This document shows positions 1 through 12,006 of a stretch of DNA of 64,000 nucleotides, one piece after another (position 1 is the stretch's first letter; each line of letters starts with the position of its first letter). Both the position numbers and the translations under genes were made by a program. Source of the stretch: Begonia masoniana (lineage: Eukaryota; Streptophyta; Magnoliopsida; Cucurbitales; Begoniaceae); assembly GCA_022432975.1 (NCBI GenBank), contig CM039511.1:20548557-20612556 (forward strand), in the 5' to 3' direction. The notes under the pieces are model-generated. The model did not search any database and was not told the DNA's origin. It worked only from the letters and a program-made list of their open reading frames with translations.

Positions 1-1867
1 TGGGAGATTGATCCTACTCCCAAGGGAACTGAGGGATCAGATTAGCTATTAAGGGAATCCATCCGCCCCTTAATTGAGTAGAGGATGTATAACATTGGGA
101 GGATTGATCCCACTCCCAAGGGAACCGAGGGATCAGATCAGTTATGAATGAACGTGACTGCAACTGAGATGAGAAAGTAGAAATTTGCATGTTTAGGAAT
201 TTTGTGTTTTAGCGTTTCAGCATCTTATTTTCTTACTACTTTACTTACTTAGCATTAGGCTAATAGATGAGTTTTGTGATGTAGATGTTGAGGATACTGC
301 AGGTGATTTCCTTGTGTGCACAGATGAATAGATGAGGTTGGAGAAGTACATTCATGCTTCAGTCTCGTAAACTGATGAGGCGGGTTAACTGGTGTCAGTT
401 GTATGAAGGTTTAGTTGACAATGTTTCAATTTAAGTGTGTTGAATTTTCATGACCGTAGTGGTTTCAATGTTTTGGATACCTTTTTTTGAGACTTACTGA
501 TAATAGTATTCTGTTGGGATTTTACGTTGGTACTCACTGGATTTTAGTAATGCAATGGTTTGAATTGTTTCTGAATGGTTTCAGTGAAGTGAGTAAATTC
601 CTTTCCGTAGTTAGAGTTGTTGTTCTGTTCTCTGTTGGTAGATTGAGTTGTTATTCTGTTCTCTATCGGTAGATGAAGTCTATCGGCAGATGTTGAGTTG
701 TTATTCTGTTCTCTATCGGTAGATGAAGTCTATCGGCAGATGTTGAGTTGTTATTCTGTTCTCTATCGGTAGATGAAGTCTATCGGCAGATGTTGAGTTG
801 TTATTCTGTTCTCTATCGGTAGATGAAGTCTATCGGCAGATGTTGAGTTGTTATTCTGTTCTCTATCGGTAGATGAAGTCTATCGGCAGATGTTGAGTTG
901 TTATTCTGTTCTCTATCGGTAGATGAAGTCTATCGGCAGATGTTGAGTTGTTATTCTGTTCTCTATCGGTAGATGAAGTCTATCGGCAGATGTTGAGTTG
1001 TTATTCTGTTCTCTATCGGTAGATGAAGTCTATCGGCAGATGTTGAGTTGTTATTCTGTTCTCTATCGGTAGATGAAGTCTATCGGCAGATGTTGAGTTG
1101 TTATTCTGTTCTCTATCGGTAGATGAAGTCTATCGGCAGATGTTGAGTTGTTATTCTGTTCTCTATCGGTAGATGAAGTCTATCGGCAGATGTTGAGTTG
1201 TTATTCTGTTCTCTATCGGTAGATGAAGTCTATCGGCAGAAGTTGAGTTGTTGTTCTGTTGTCTATCGGAAGATGTCCTCAGTGGAAGCCATCGGATGAT
1301 ACAGAATGTAATTTGTCGTTTAGTAATCGGTAAATATAGCTTGTTTTACTGGTGGATGTATGATAAAGCCGATCGGATTATGGCTGATGTCACCGGTGGA
1401 TGTAGGAAGTGTTTTGTCGTTTTGTGACCGGATGATGGCTGACGCCATCGGTGAATGTAGGAAGTGATTTGTCGTTTTATGACCGGTTGATGTAGCCAAA
1501 GTTTCGTCGCTTGTCACCAGGGAAGCCTTCTGTTTCCAGTTTCAGCCTCTTCCGTTAACTTTGCTCAGCGGTAGATATGTTTGACTTCTGTAATTTTTTG
1601 AGTATTTCACGATTGAAACCCTTACTTCCTTTGGCCGATTGTTTCTTACTATTCCAACCGATTATTTAAACATTTCTTTTATGTAGTTTTGTTTAACTCT
1701 ATTTTTGCTTAAATGATTTCCGTTACTAGTTTTTTTTTTAATATTTCGAGGTTTTAGAAAATGTCAAATTTTGACTTTCGAGCGAAATTTTAAATTTTGT
1801 CCAAAGTTTCCTAGTTATATTCGGGTTAAGTGTAGCAAACCGGGTTTATATAATTCGGGGCGTTACA
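1..1867 (+). repeat. Gypsy-1 5' LTR, 3' portion
   Basis: It aligns by eye with 9820-11252 along its whole length and ends GGGGCGTTACA. It is about 435 bp longer than the matching part of the 3' LTR, nearly all because of the 50-bp tandem array. Downstream of the array is a stretch of CGG...GATG and TTTGTCGTTTAG motifs that also occur in other LTRs of this window. Confidence 0.93.
629..1260 (+). repeat. 50-bp tandem array in Gypsy-1 5' LTR (12 full copies)
   Basis: The unit contains AGATGAAGTCTATCGGCAGA, seen at 671, 721, 771 and so on to 1221 with almost no variation. A shorter variant unit lies at 629-660. The matching place in the 3' LTR has four units. Confidence 0.97.
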
Positions 1868-1870
1868 GTA

Positions 1871-1883
1871 TGTTATCAGAGAC
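1871..1883 (+). promoter_or_regulatory. decayed primer-binding site of Gypsy-1
   Basis: TGTTATCAGAGAC lies four bases after the 5' LTR. It resembles the tRNA-Met site TGGTATCAGAGC seen intact in Gypsy-2, with two or three mismatches. Confidence 0.7.
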
Positions 1884-2022
1884 ATTCAGTTAAACCGTTC
1901 AAAAGATTACTCATCAGTGCCAATCGTTGCATGGAAGTACTTCAACAACTGTAAGTGTTTATGTTAACCTTAGTTAATAGATATTTAAGAGTGTAAATAA
2001 CCATGTACAGGAACTTAGTACA

Positions 2023-5000
2023 ATGGCCAGACGCCCAGGAAGACCTAGGATACCGAGGGAAATGCCAGACTTGAGGAGTGAGGAGGAACCTAGTGTTATT
2101 AGACAGCTGATAGATTTGGTACGTCAGCAAACAGACTTAGTACGTCAGCAGTCCGATCAGTTATGAGTGTTGTTGAATCGAGAAGTACAAGGAAGTGCCA
2201 ACTCGGGTTCTAGCAATTAACATTCAGGAGACCGATTCCGGAGGCTTCACCCGCCCACGTTTGATGGAAAATCATCTAACCCGATTGTTGCTGAAGAGTG
2301 GCTTAGGAAGATTGAAAGTATATTTAGGTGTGCCAACGTCGGAGAAGGAGATAAGGTCACTCTGGCGACATTTCATTTTGCTGGAGACGCTCAACTTTGG
2401 TGGGAGACAATTGAGACCACCACTGATATTCTGACTATGGCTTGGTCTCAGTTCAAGGACATTTTCTTTGAAAAGTATTTTAACAGCACCATCCAGGCCA
2501 CAAAGAAGGTGGAGTTCCTGAACTTGAAGCAGTCAGGATTTGTGGCTGTGTACGTCAGACAATTTGAGTCTCTGTCCAGGTTCGCTGGACACCTTGTTCA
2601 CAAGAATGAAGATAAGGTGTTTCTATTTATGCAAGGACTGAAGCCTGATATGTACAAAGGAGTCAAGTTTTCGGGTTTTAAAGGTTTACCTTTCAGTGAA
2701 GTTGTGTCCACAGCTTTGGAGGTGGAAGAACCTGAAATGAAATGTTCTGGATCGAAGGAAGCCCCACGAAAGTTCGTCCAACCCCAACAACAGAGAGGAA
2801 TGAAGAGGCCAAATGAAGGCCAGAGTAGCCAAGGATCAGGGAGGAAGGTACCGGATAACAAGTGGTATCCCCAGTGTATGAAGTGTCTGAAAAGTCATTT
2901 GGGCGAGTGCAGATTCGGGTCAGGTAAGTGTTTCAACTGTGAGGAGTTTGGACATACACACAGAGAATGCCCAAAGCCTAGAATCACCCTATGTTTTAAT
3001 TGTAACAAAGTTGGCCATATCAACAGAGACTGCTCAGCTTTGAAGAGCGGCCCTGCTTTGATTAAACCCAGGATATTCTCTATGACGGAGTCGGGTGAGG
3101 AACAGCCTGCTGTTGTGTCAGGTACTATATTGATCAACTCTGTGCTTGCTTTTACTTTAATAGATTCTAGTGCAACACATTCCTTTATAGCATCTGCTTT
3201 TGCTGTTAAGTTAGATGTGCAGTTTACCCCTTCCATGCATGTGTTTAGTGTTGCATTACCTTCCGGTGAACGCATGCACTCTAACCAGGTGATGCGTGAC
3301 AGTGTTGTGTTAGTAGGAAACATAAGTCTACCTGCTGATCTTATTATTATGGACATAATGGGATTTGATGTCATCCTAGGAATGGATTAGTTGTTTAAGC
3401 ATTATGTCACAATAGATTGTCGGACTGGAATTGTTAGTTTTCAACCCCCTGGTGGTTTAAACCATACCTTCCAAGCTCTGAAGAAGAGTAAGGAAATGAC
3501 TGTAATGACTTCTATCAATTGTAGACCCTCCTCATGCAGGGAGTATTTGTGCTTTTTGGCCAATGTTTTAGACACACAACTAGTAGAAAAATCAAACCCC
3601 AAAAATGTTTTAGTTGTCTAAGATTTTCCAGAAGTATTCCTAGATGACCTTCCTGGCTTGCCATCAGATAGAGAAATAGAATTCGTTGTGGATGTCTACC
3701 CAGGCACTGAGCCTGTATCCAAGAATCCATATAGACTAGCACAAACAGAACTTAAGGAATTGAAGAAGCAGTTAGAGGATTTGTTGGAGAAAGGGTTCAT
3801 ACGCCCTAGCTTTTCACCATGGGGTGCACCTGTCCTTTTTGTCAAAAAGAAAGATGGATCAATGTGTATGTGTATAGACTATAGGGAATTGAATAAGCTA
3901 ACTGTCAAGAACAAGTATCCACTGCCGAGGATTGATGATTTATTTGATCAGCTTATTGGTGCAAGAGTTTTCTCTAAGATTGACCTTAGGTCCGGTTATT
4001 ACCAGCTGAAGGTTAAATCTGAGGATATTCCAAAGACTGCTTTTCGCACGAGGTATGGACATTATGAGTTTTTGGTCATGTCCTTTGGATTGACAAATGC
4101 ACCAGCAGCCTTTATGGATCTCATGAATAGAGTGTTTCATGAGTACTTGGATAAGTTTGTCATAGTGTTTATCGATGATATTTTAATCTATTTCCGTACT
4201 AAAGATGAGCATGCCAGGCATTTGAGTTTGGTGTTGGGAATACTTAGGCAGCACCAACTTTATGCCAAGTTTTCTAAGTGTGAGTTTTGGTTGGACAGAG
4301 TTCACTTTCTTGGTCATGTGATCTCTGGAGATGAAATATCTGTTGATCCAGCTAAGGTTCAAGCAGTTAAGGAATGGCCCCAACCAAGGAATGCTTCAGA
4401 TATTCGAAGTTTCCTTGGATTAGCAGGATATTATAGAAAATTTATTGAGAGATTTTCAAAGATTGCAACACCCCTTACTAAGTTAACAGGGAAAAATGTG
4501 AAATATATATGGACTGATGAATGTGAGCATAGTTTCTAGACCTTGAAACAGAAACTGACCAATGCTCCAATCTTAACCCTTTCAGTTGAAGATGGTAAGT
4601 TTAGCATTTACTACGATGCTTCCAAATGTGGTCTTGGTTGTGTGTTAATGCAGAATGGAAAAGTGATAGCTTATGCCTCTAGACAATTGAAAACACATGA
4701 GAAGAATTACCCTACGCATGACTTGAAATTAGCTGCAGTAATATTTATACTTAAGATTTGGAGGCATTACCTGTATGGACAATTCTGTGAGATATTTTCG
4801 GATGATAAGAGCCTGAAGTATATTTTCACACAGAAGGAACTAAACATGAGGCAACGTCGATGGTTGGAGTTTGTAAAGGACTATGATTTTGAGATTAAAT
4901 ATTATCCCGGCAAAGCAAATGTTGTGGCAGATGCTTTGAGCAGAGTTACAACACCAACCCCAACCATGGTTTTCGATATGTCACTAGCCATAGAGTCACA

Positions 5001-6388
5001 ATTCCAGAGGTTTAATCTAGAAGTAGTATCCAGTGTATCAGCTATACTTTCAGCCATAACCTTAAAGCCTACCATTCTAGAGAAAATAAAGGAAGCTCAG
5101 ACGAATGATGATAAGTGCAACAAATACAAGTTAAACATGGATTCTACGGACGGGTCAGATTTTAACCATTCTACCTATGGAATCCTTAAATTTAGGAATA
5201 GATGGTTCGTTCCTGCCATTAAAGAACTTCGTGATGAAATTCTTTCGGAAGCACATTCTTCCAGGTTCTCTGTCCACCCTGGGAGTACAAAGATGTACAA
5301 GGACCTTAGACAACATTATTGGTGGCCAGGTATGAAAAGAAGTGTGGCAGAGTATGTGGAATCATGTCTGGTCTGCCAGCAAGTCAAAGTTGAACATCAG
5401 AGACCTGCAGGAGCATTACGACCCTTACCAATTCTCGAATGGAAATGGGAACAAATAACGATGGATTTTGTTATAGGATTGCCTAGAACAGTAAAGGGAC
5501 ACGATGCAATTTGGGTTATAGTCGACCGACTAACCAAATCAGCTCATTTCCTACCAATAAAGGTGATTTACTCGATGGATCAACTTGCTGAATTGTACGT
5601 GCAGGAAATTGTTAGGTTACATGGAGTTCCAAGTACCATAGTTTCAGACCGAGACTCTAGATTTACATCTAAGTTTTGGAAAAGTCTGCATAAGGCTATG
5701 GGAACGCAGCTTAGTTTTAGCACAGCTTTTCACCCTCAGACAGATAGACAATCCGAAAGAACCATCCAAACATTAGAGGATATGCTTCGTGCATGCACAT
5801 TGGATTTTCAAGGTTCTTGGAGCAAGTACCTATCCTTTGTAGAATTCTCTTACAACAACAGTTTTCAGGCAACAATAGGAATGACACCATATGAAACATT
5901 GTATGGACGAAAATGCAGATCACCTTTGTACTGGGATGAAGTTGGGGAAGCACAGTTGCTAGGTCCTGACATTGTGCAGCAAACGGTTGAGAAGGTTGTC
6001 CTCATCCGACAGAAAATTTTGGCAGCTCAGAGCCGACAGAAGAGCTATGTAGATTGCAGGCGTAGAGAATTGGAGTTTGAGGTAGGTGAAGAAGTTTTTC
6101 TCAAGGTGTCACCATTTAAAGGAGTTGTGAGATTTGGAAAGAGAGGAAAGTTGAGCCCCAGATTTATCGGACCATTTACTATTCTGAAGAGAATTGGGAA
6201 AACAGCATATCAGTTAGAGTTATCAGCTTCTATGGAAGGGATTCACAATGTGTTCCACGTCTCCATGCTTAAGAAGTGTGTGCGAGATCCATCTCAGATT
6301 GTGGAACAGCAGAGTATTGAAGTTCATCCTACTCTTACATATGAGGAGAAACCAGTAAGGATCTTAGACTATGCAATGAAGGTATTGT
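2023..6388 (+). pseudogene. Gypsy-1 gag-pol polyprotein, broken
   Basis: One frame runs from ATG 2023 to the solo-LTR insertion, with stops at 2164, 2218, 3388, 3619 and 4537 and no frameshift. Domains in order: gag core (about 2240-2650), two CCHC knuckles (CFNCEEFGHTHREC at about 2935 and CFNCNKVGHINRDC at about 2993), aspartic protease (about 3160-3390), reverse transcriptase with FIDDILIY (near 4170), RNase H with [11 protein letters not shown] (near 4616), integrase HHCC zinc region (5250-5390) and DDE core (5460-5790). Several key residues are damaged: the protease DTG/DSG motif reads DSS, integrase HPQTDGQ reads HPQTDRQ, and RNase H DHKSL reads DDKSL. The frame then enters the solo LTR and stops at 6391. 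The start is chosen because an arginine-rich gag N-terminus is typical of the family. It is dead as a protein-coding gene. Confidence 0.93.
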
Positions 6389-8911
6389 TGTAACGACCCC
6401 GGAGGGATCGTCACATAAACCATATCTTTCTTAATCATTTAATTTTTATTACTCACATTCTACTCATTTTCGGTAATATATTTTTTTGAAACATAACTTA
6501 ACTCAAAATGTCGTACGTAATTCACTAGACATCATTCGGCAAAGGAATACTTTACGCATCTGCCGGCGGGCAGTGCAATGTGTATCGGCTGGTGAAGAGA
6601 AACTTAAACCCTTAGACTGCACCTGCCGATTGAGTAATAAAACCACATCTACCGGTCACTAGACGACAAAACCATGTTTATATCATCCGGTAGAGAGACT
6701 CTTTACATCATCCGGTGAAATAAGGGAACATCATTCGATGGACATGTGCTCCTCACGTGCATAATTAAAACATGACCCAGTCACTAAACGACAAGGAAAC
6801 CCTCACATTATCCGGTAACTAGACGACAAACTATACTTACATCTTTCGATAGCTTAAACGCTCTTCATCTGCCGATCACTAGACGACAAAATAGCACTTC
6901 TATCATCTGATGGCTTAAACACTCTACATCTGCCGATCGCTAGACGACAAAATAGCACTTCCATCATCCGATGGCTTAAACTCTCTACATCTGCCAATCG
7001 CTAGACGACAAAATAGCACTTCCATCATCCGATGGCTCAAACACTCTACATCTGCCGATTGCTAGACGACAAAATAGCACTTCCATCATCCGATGGCTCA
7101 AACACTCTACATCTGTCGATCGCTAGACGACAAAATAGCACTTCCATCATCCGATGGCTTAAACTCTCTACATCTGCCGATGGCGTCAGCCGGATGATTG
7201 CCTTATCCAGCTTCTATCACACGGCAGCAAACACCATAATCATCAAACAACCTCATCCAATAGAACATACCATAACTCACCTGAATCCTACTTAGTAACC
7301 ATAAACCTCAATGAGTAAGGATCATAAACTCATTCAAAATACGCATAGCTGAAGGCTTAAGTAAAACAAACTATTCAATAATCCTTAAAATCGTAATCAG
7401 ACTCTAAAGACAAACCATTCAAATCCGAATCTCATTGTTATAAGAAATTCTGTTCTATTTAGTCATCTGATCATCATAAACTTTTCTGACTTACTATGAG
7501 CATAACCAGGGAGCTTAATCGCCTATCCAACCTTGCACTGTCACCCTGAGCATCCTCCAGCAACCAGCTTTAAACGTTCTCTTGGATTTGGGAATCCTCA
7601 CCTATTAACTCTTCACCTACATCATAAGGTTCAACTATAAGCCTAATGCTTAGTAAGGAATGCAACAATAACATGAATGCATGAATGCATAATTCAGAGA
7701 AATACATAGTCATAAGTCTTTTCTTGTTCATAATCATCATTCATAATCATGTATCATATTCATCATTCGTAATCATTGTTCATAATCATTGTTCATAATC
7801 ATTGTTCATAATCATCATTTAAGTTGTGTGGAATGAGAGAGGATTTGTGCCGGTAAAGGGGGTTCGACAGTGAGTTTGATCATGGTCCCTACTGCGGGTC
7901 GTATTCATATATCCTTCTTTGGACTGTGACATACCCCGAACCGCCCCTAACCCTCACTCAACCACGTTGCAGGGATTTTATCATCTTATCTTGTTCATGA
8001 GAAAGCATGTTTTTAAAACATTTTCATGTGTATAAAACATTGATAATGCATGAACATGTGAATTCTTACTCATTCAGACTATAGAACAGAACATTCATCC
8101 AGTATGAAAACTTACCATTAAACTAAACGTCAACATAAGTACTAGACTGTAGCATAATAACCTCTAATCATCATATCAGTTACTATCTAGCATCCTTGTG
8201 ATGTAGGGCCCTATTGGCCGGAAATCCTATACATTCACTTACCTGGTGTCCTTAGCAATGAGAGCTCCTTTTCCTCAGACTTCTTTACCTAAAACATTTA
8301 CATTAAAGTAGTTAAAACAAAATCCTAAAAGTTCTACTCACAAGTCATCCTAGGGTCTAATAGCTAAGAGTCATTCCCGAATTCTTAGTTTAATACTCAA
8401 TGTAGTCTGAAATCCCAAAATCAAAACAGACAGATTCGATTATCAATAACTTAGGGGTGGTTGATACCACCTCCAGATTTCAAATGTTCCTATTATTAGT
8501 CGGCCATTGGAAAATCCAAAACCCCAATGCCGAGTAGAAAACAGGGCAAATAAACTAGCAGATAGCTACATTGCCTAATGCATACCTCAGGCAAAGAGTA
8601 GACGAGTAGTGGCAGAGAAAATCGATCGTCGAAGGGAGTATGCTGAAAGCAGAGAGCAAGAGCTTGGGAAAGAAGAAATCGCCGAGAGTAGAAGATGTCG
8701 GCTACAGTGGTTTAAATGAAGTTTGAACCCTTTCTATTTTCTTTAAATATCGGTCTCAAATCTCCATTATTACAACTTTGCCACACAACCTAACTTAAAT
8801 CCACATGTAATTAATTAAGCTCGGCATAAAATTCTAAACCGGGAAAAATTAATTAAACACGACCGTTAAAACGGTTAAGGAAATTACCTGGTCGTTATTT
8901 CGGGTGTTACA
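6389..8911 (-). mobile_element. solo LTR related to Gypsy-2 family, inserted in Gypsy-1 pol
   Basis: It starts TGTAACGACC and ends GGGTGTTACA on the + strand. Its reverse complement opens TGTAACACCCGAA and matches the start of the Gypsy-2 LTRs over several hundred bases, including the 'CATGTGGAT', 'GGCAAAGTTGTAATAATGGA' and 'CCACTGTAGCCGACA' segments. Flanks ATTGT (6384-6388) and ATTGC (8912-8916) look like a 5-bp target duplication with one C-to-T change. The pol frame resumes immediately after it. There is no internal region, so it is a solo LTR from recombination. Confidence 0.93.
6846..7190 (+). repeat. 61-bp tandem array in solo LTR (about 5.6 copies)
   Basis: The unit carries CTAGACGACAAAATAGCACT followed by CATCCGATGGCTTAAAC. 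Period 61 bp is read at successive CTAGACGACAAA positions from about 6880 to 7125. The Gypsy-2 LTRs have the same motifs without the regular array. Confidence 0.93.
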
Positions 8912-9032
8912 ATTGCGCAACAAAGAGGTTCCACTAGTGAAAGTCTTATGGCGTAACCAGAACTTTGAGGAGACGACTTGGGAGCGCCAGCAAGACATGA
9001 TGGACCAACATCCAAAACTATTCAGGTACTGA
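8912..9032 (+). pseudogene. Gypsy-1 polyprotein C-terminus (chromodomain tail) after the solo LTR
   Basis: This is the continuation of the Gypsy-1 pol frame. It contains KVLWRNQNFEETTWERQQD, which matches KVLWKHHGIEEATWERRQD in Gypsy-2 and KVLWRNHDVEEATWERQQD in Gypsy-3. It ends at TGA 9030-9032. In chromoviruses this C-terminal segment is thought to steer integration to marked chromatin. It is separated from the rest of pol by 2523 bp. Confidence 0.9.
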
Positions 9033-9050
9033 ATTTTGAGGACAAAATTC

Positions 9051-9067
9051 TTTTAAAGAGGGTAGAA
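9051..9067 (+). promoter_or_regulatory. Gypsy-1 polypurine tract
   Basis: TTAAAGAGGGTAGAA sits directly before the 3' LTR start TGTAACACCC. It is the expected plus-strand primer position. Confidence 0.8.
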
Positions 9068-11252
9068 TGTAACACCCGGTTCTTTAGAACTAAGTCTTAT
9101 TTCTTTCTAAAATTAATGACACACTTTAAATGGTGATAGTAAATGTAGGGTTATTGAGTGACTAGGCAAGGGTATAAGGATAACTTGAAATTTAAAAGTG
9201 GATAACCTATTAAAGGGAAGAGATTTAGTGATAAATGCACTATAGCCGCCACTGTTTCATCTTTACTCCTTTCGGTATTCGACTCAAGCTCAGCAGAGCT
9301 CTCGGTGATTCTCCCACCTGATTTCCCTTTCAACCTGGTAAGTTTTCCTCATTTCTCTTGAGCTTAAGCAGTTAGACAACTGAGGGAGTATAATGTGGGG
9401 ATTTCGCGGATGTTGTGAATAAGAGTAGATTCGGGTTTAGTGTAAAATTTAGGGATGCTCAGTGAATAGAACTCCTAACTGTTCACTTAGGTTTTCTGAA
9501 TGCTTTAGAATGAGGATTTGTAAGGATTGGCTTAATGCTCTTTTTATTGTTATAGGTGAGCAATTTCGAAGCAACTCCTAACCGAGTATTCACCAGGAAT
9601 CCAGGTAAGTGAAGTATTGTGTGTTCCTTCGGGCCTACATCACAAAACAGTAGGGTTATGCATGTTTGAGTGTTTTCTTTATGTCATGCATCATGTTTTT
9701 GAAGAAACACGAAAATGAATTTACATGGAATGAATGGTAAGGCATAAACAGAACGTGTTATGATAGCTATTAAGGGAACTAATCCGCCCCTTAATTGATG
9801 TAGTGGATTTATAACATTGGGAGATTGATCCCACTCCCAAGAGAACTGAGTGATCAGATTAGCTATTAAGGGAATCCATCTGCCCTTTAATCGAGTAGAT
9901 GATGTATAACATTGGGAGGATTGATCCCATTCCCAAGGGAACCGAGGGATCAGATCAGCTATGAATGAACGTGAATGCAACTGAGATGAGAAAGTAGAAA
10001 TTTGCATGTTTAGGAATTTTGTGTTTCAGCGTTTCAGCATCTCATTTTCTTACTGCTTTACTTACTTAGCATTAGGCTAATAGATGAGTTTTGTGATGTA
10101 GGTGTTGAGGATACTGCAGTTGATTTCCTTGTGTGCACAGATGAATAGATGAGGTTGAAGGAGTACATTCATGCTTCGGTCTAGTAAACTGATGAGGCGG
10201 GTTAACTGGTGTCAGTTGTATGAAGGTTTAGTTGACAATGTTTCAATTTAAGTGTGTTGAATTTTCATGACCGTAGTGGTTTCAATGTTTTGGATACCTT
10301 TTTTTTGAGACTTACTGATAATAGTATTCTGTTGGGATTAACGTTGGTACTCACTGGATTTTAGTAATGCAATGGTTTGAATTGTTTCTGAATGGTTTCA
10401 GTGAAGTGAGTAAATTCCTTTCCGTAGTTAGAGTTGTTGTTCTGTTCTCTGTCGGTAGATGAAGTCTATCGGCAGATGTTGAGTTGTTATTCTGTTCTCT
10501 ATCGGTAGATAAAGTCTATCGGCAGATATTGAGTTGTTATTCTGTTCTCTATTGGTAGATGAAGTCTATCGGCAGATGTTGAGTTGTTATTCTGTTCTCT
10601 ATCGATAGATGAAGTCTATCGGCAGAAGTTGAGTTATTGTTCTGTTGTCTATTGGAAGATGTCCTCAGTGGAAGCCATCGGATGATACAGAATGTAATTT
10701 GTCGTTTAGTAATCGGTAAATGTAGCTTGTTTTTCTGGTGGATGTATGATAAAGCCGATCGGATGATGGTTGACGTCACCGGTGGATGTAGGAAGTGTTT
10801 TGTCGTTTTGTGACCGAATGATGGCTGACGCCACTGGTGGATGTAGGAAGTGATTTGTTGTTTTGTGACCAGTTGATGTAGCCAAAGTTTTGTCGCTTTT
10901 CACCAGGGAAGCCTTCTGTTTTTAGTTTCAGCCTCTTCTGTTGACTTTGCTCGGCGGTAGATATGTTTGACTTCTGTAATTTTTCGAGTATTTCACGATT
11001 TAAACCCTTACTTCCTTTGGCCGATTGTTTCTTACTATTCCAACCGATTATTTAAACATTTCTTTTATGTAGTTTTGTTTAACTCTATTTTTGCTTAAAT
11101 GATTTCCGTTGCTAATTTTTTTTAAATATTTCGAGGTTTTAGAAAATGTCAAATTTTGACTTTCGAGCGAAATTTTAAATTTTGTCCAAAGTTTCCTAGT
11201 TATATTCGGGTTAAGTGTAGCAAACCGGGTTTATATAATTCGGGGCATTACA
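9068..11252 (+). repeat. Gypsy-1 3' LTR, complete
   Basis: It is 2185 bp, from TGTAACACCCGG to GGGGCATTACA. Its last ~1430 bp match the window's left-edge LTR. It is followed directly by CATCATAATC, which belongs to a Cassandra LTR, so CATCA is the likely 5-bp target duplication. Confidence 0.93.
10439..10646 (+). repeat. 50-bp tandem array in Gypsy-1 3' LTR (4 copies)
   Basis: It uses the same unit as 629-1260, with AGAT(G/A)AAGTC at 50-bp steps from about 10457 to 10607. Copies are more diverged than in the left LTR. Confidence 0.93.
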
Positions 11253-11492
11253 CATCATAATCTCACATCGCTTGGAGAAGTATATGGAAATGAAACATAT
11301 GTAAAGAGACCCTCCCAAGATAGCAAGACGTGTTTTGGAGCACAATTGACGACGGATCCCATAAGAACTCCGAAGTTAAAAGTGCTTTGGCAAGAGCAAT
11401 TCCAGGTTGGGTGACCTTCTGGGAAGTTCTCGCCAAACAAAGCCGTGAGGGGAGGATATTGGGCTGTGGCCCAATCCCCAGAGCGGACAATA
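11253..11492 (+). repeat. Cassandra LTR1 fragment
   Basis: It matches LTR3 from its CATCATAATCCCACATCG segment to AGAGCGGACAATA, then breaks off. Its missing left end should lie upstream of the window, on the far side of Gypsy-1. Confidence 0.88.
11354..11434 (+). promoter_or_regulatory. 5S rRNA-like segment in Cassandra LTR1
   Basis: GGATCCCATAAGAACTCCG, AAGTTAAAAGTGCTTTGG and CCAGGTTGGGTGACC correspond to the 3' two thirds of plant 5S rRNA, including the A-box and C-box promoter parts. The pol III promoter status is known for the family; activity here is not shown. Confidence 0.85.
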
Positions 11493-11540
11493 CAGGAAAA
11501 TTTTGGACAAAGAGACGTTGGGCCCCCGAGGGGGGAGTGA

Positions 11541-11934
11541 TGTAATGACCCGATTAGGGTGCACGTATGAAGTTCAAATGGCGGGCAGACCTTAGGGTTC
11601 GGGGTAAATTCGGGCCCTAAGCCGAGTGTAGGGAATCCGGACTCGAGTATAGGCGAATCCCGCGCGTAAAAGAGGGGGTAATCATAATCCCCACGCTGGG
11701 GAAGTATAGGGAAAGGAAATATGTAAAGGACCCCTCCCAAGCTAGCAAGAGCGTTTTGGAACACAATTGACAAAGGATCCCATAAAGAACTCGAAGTTAA
11801 AAGTGCTTTGGCGAGAGCAATTCCAGGTGGGGTGACCGCGGGGAAGTTCTCGCCAAACAAACCGGAGAGGCGGATTTTGGCTACGGCCAATCCCCAGAGC
11901 GGACAATATCTTGCTGGGAAAAAAGATCGTTACA
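11541..11934 (+). repeat. Cassandra LTR2
   Basis: It is 394 bp, TGTAATGACC to GATCGTTACA, with a 5S-like segment at 11775-11854. It is more diverged than LTR3: CACATCGCTTGG reads CACGCTGG, and GACCTTCGG reads GACCGCGG. Confidence 0.9.
11775..11854 (+). promoter_or_regulatory. 5S rRNA-like segment in Cassandra LTR2
   Basis: It is the same 5S-derived block as in LTR1 and LTR3, from GGATCCCATAAAGAAC to GTTCTCGCC, with a few indels in the C-box area. Confidence 0.83.
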
Positions 11935-12006
11935 AATGGTATCAGAGCCTGTACCCAACAGGAAATGTGGCCAACGAGGACGTTGGGCCCCCGAGGGGGG
12001 AGTGAT
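11935..12006 (+). other. Cassandra internal domain with PBS and PPT
   Basis: The 72-bp interior holds a tRNA-Met primer site TGGTATCAGAGC (11937-11948) two bases after LTR2 and a purine-rich tract CCCGAGGGGGGAGTGAT before LTR3. Nothing else is encoded, as expected for a TRIM. Confidence 0.9.

Larger units (their letters stand above)
1..11252 (+). mobile_element. Gypsy-1, Ty3/gypsy chromovirus (Tekay/Del type), left LTR truncated by window
   Basis: The order is partial 5' LTR (1-1867), decayed primer site, gag-pol, polypurine tract and 3' LTR (9068-11252). The 3' LTR opens TGTAACACCC and closes ATTACA; the left LTR closes GTTACA. Gag, protease, reverse transcriptase, RNase H, integrase and a C-terminal chromodomain-like tail are read in that order, which is the chromovirus arrangement. 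The window's first base matches about position 9820 in the 3' LTR, so roughly 750 bp of the left LTR lie outside. A 2.5 kb solo LTR interrupts the pol end. The right end lies inside a Cassandra LTR. The clade name is inferred from motif style and the terminal PELF-like ending. Confidence 0.93.

Noticed and set aside
629..1260. CRISPR-like array
   Set aside because: The 50-bp units are contiguous with no unique spacers, inside a plant LTR; it is a simple tandem repeat.
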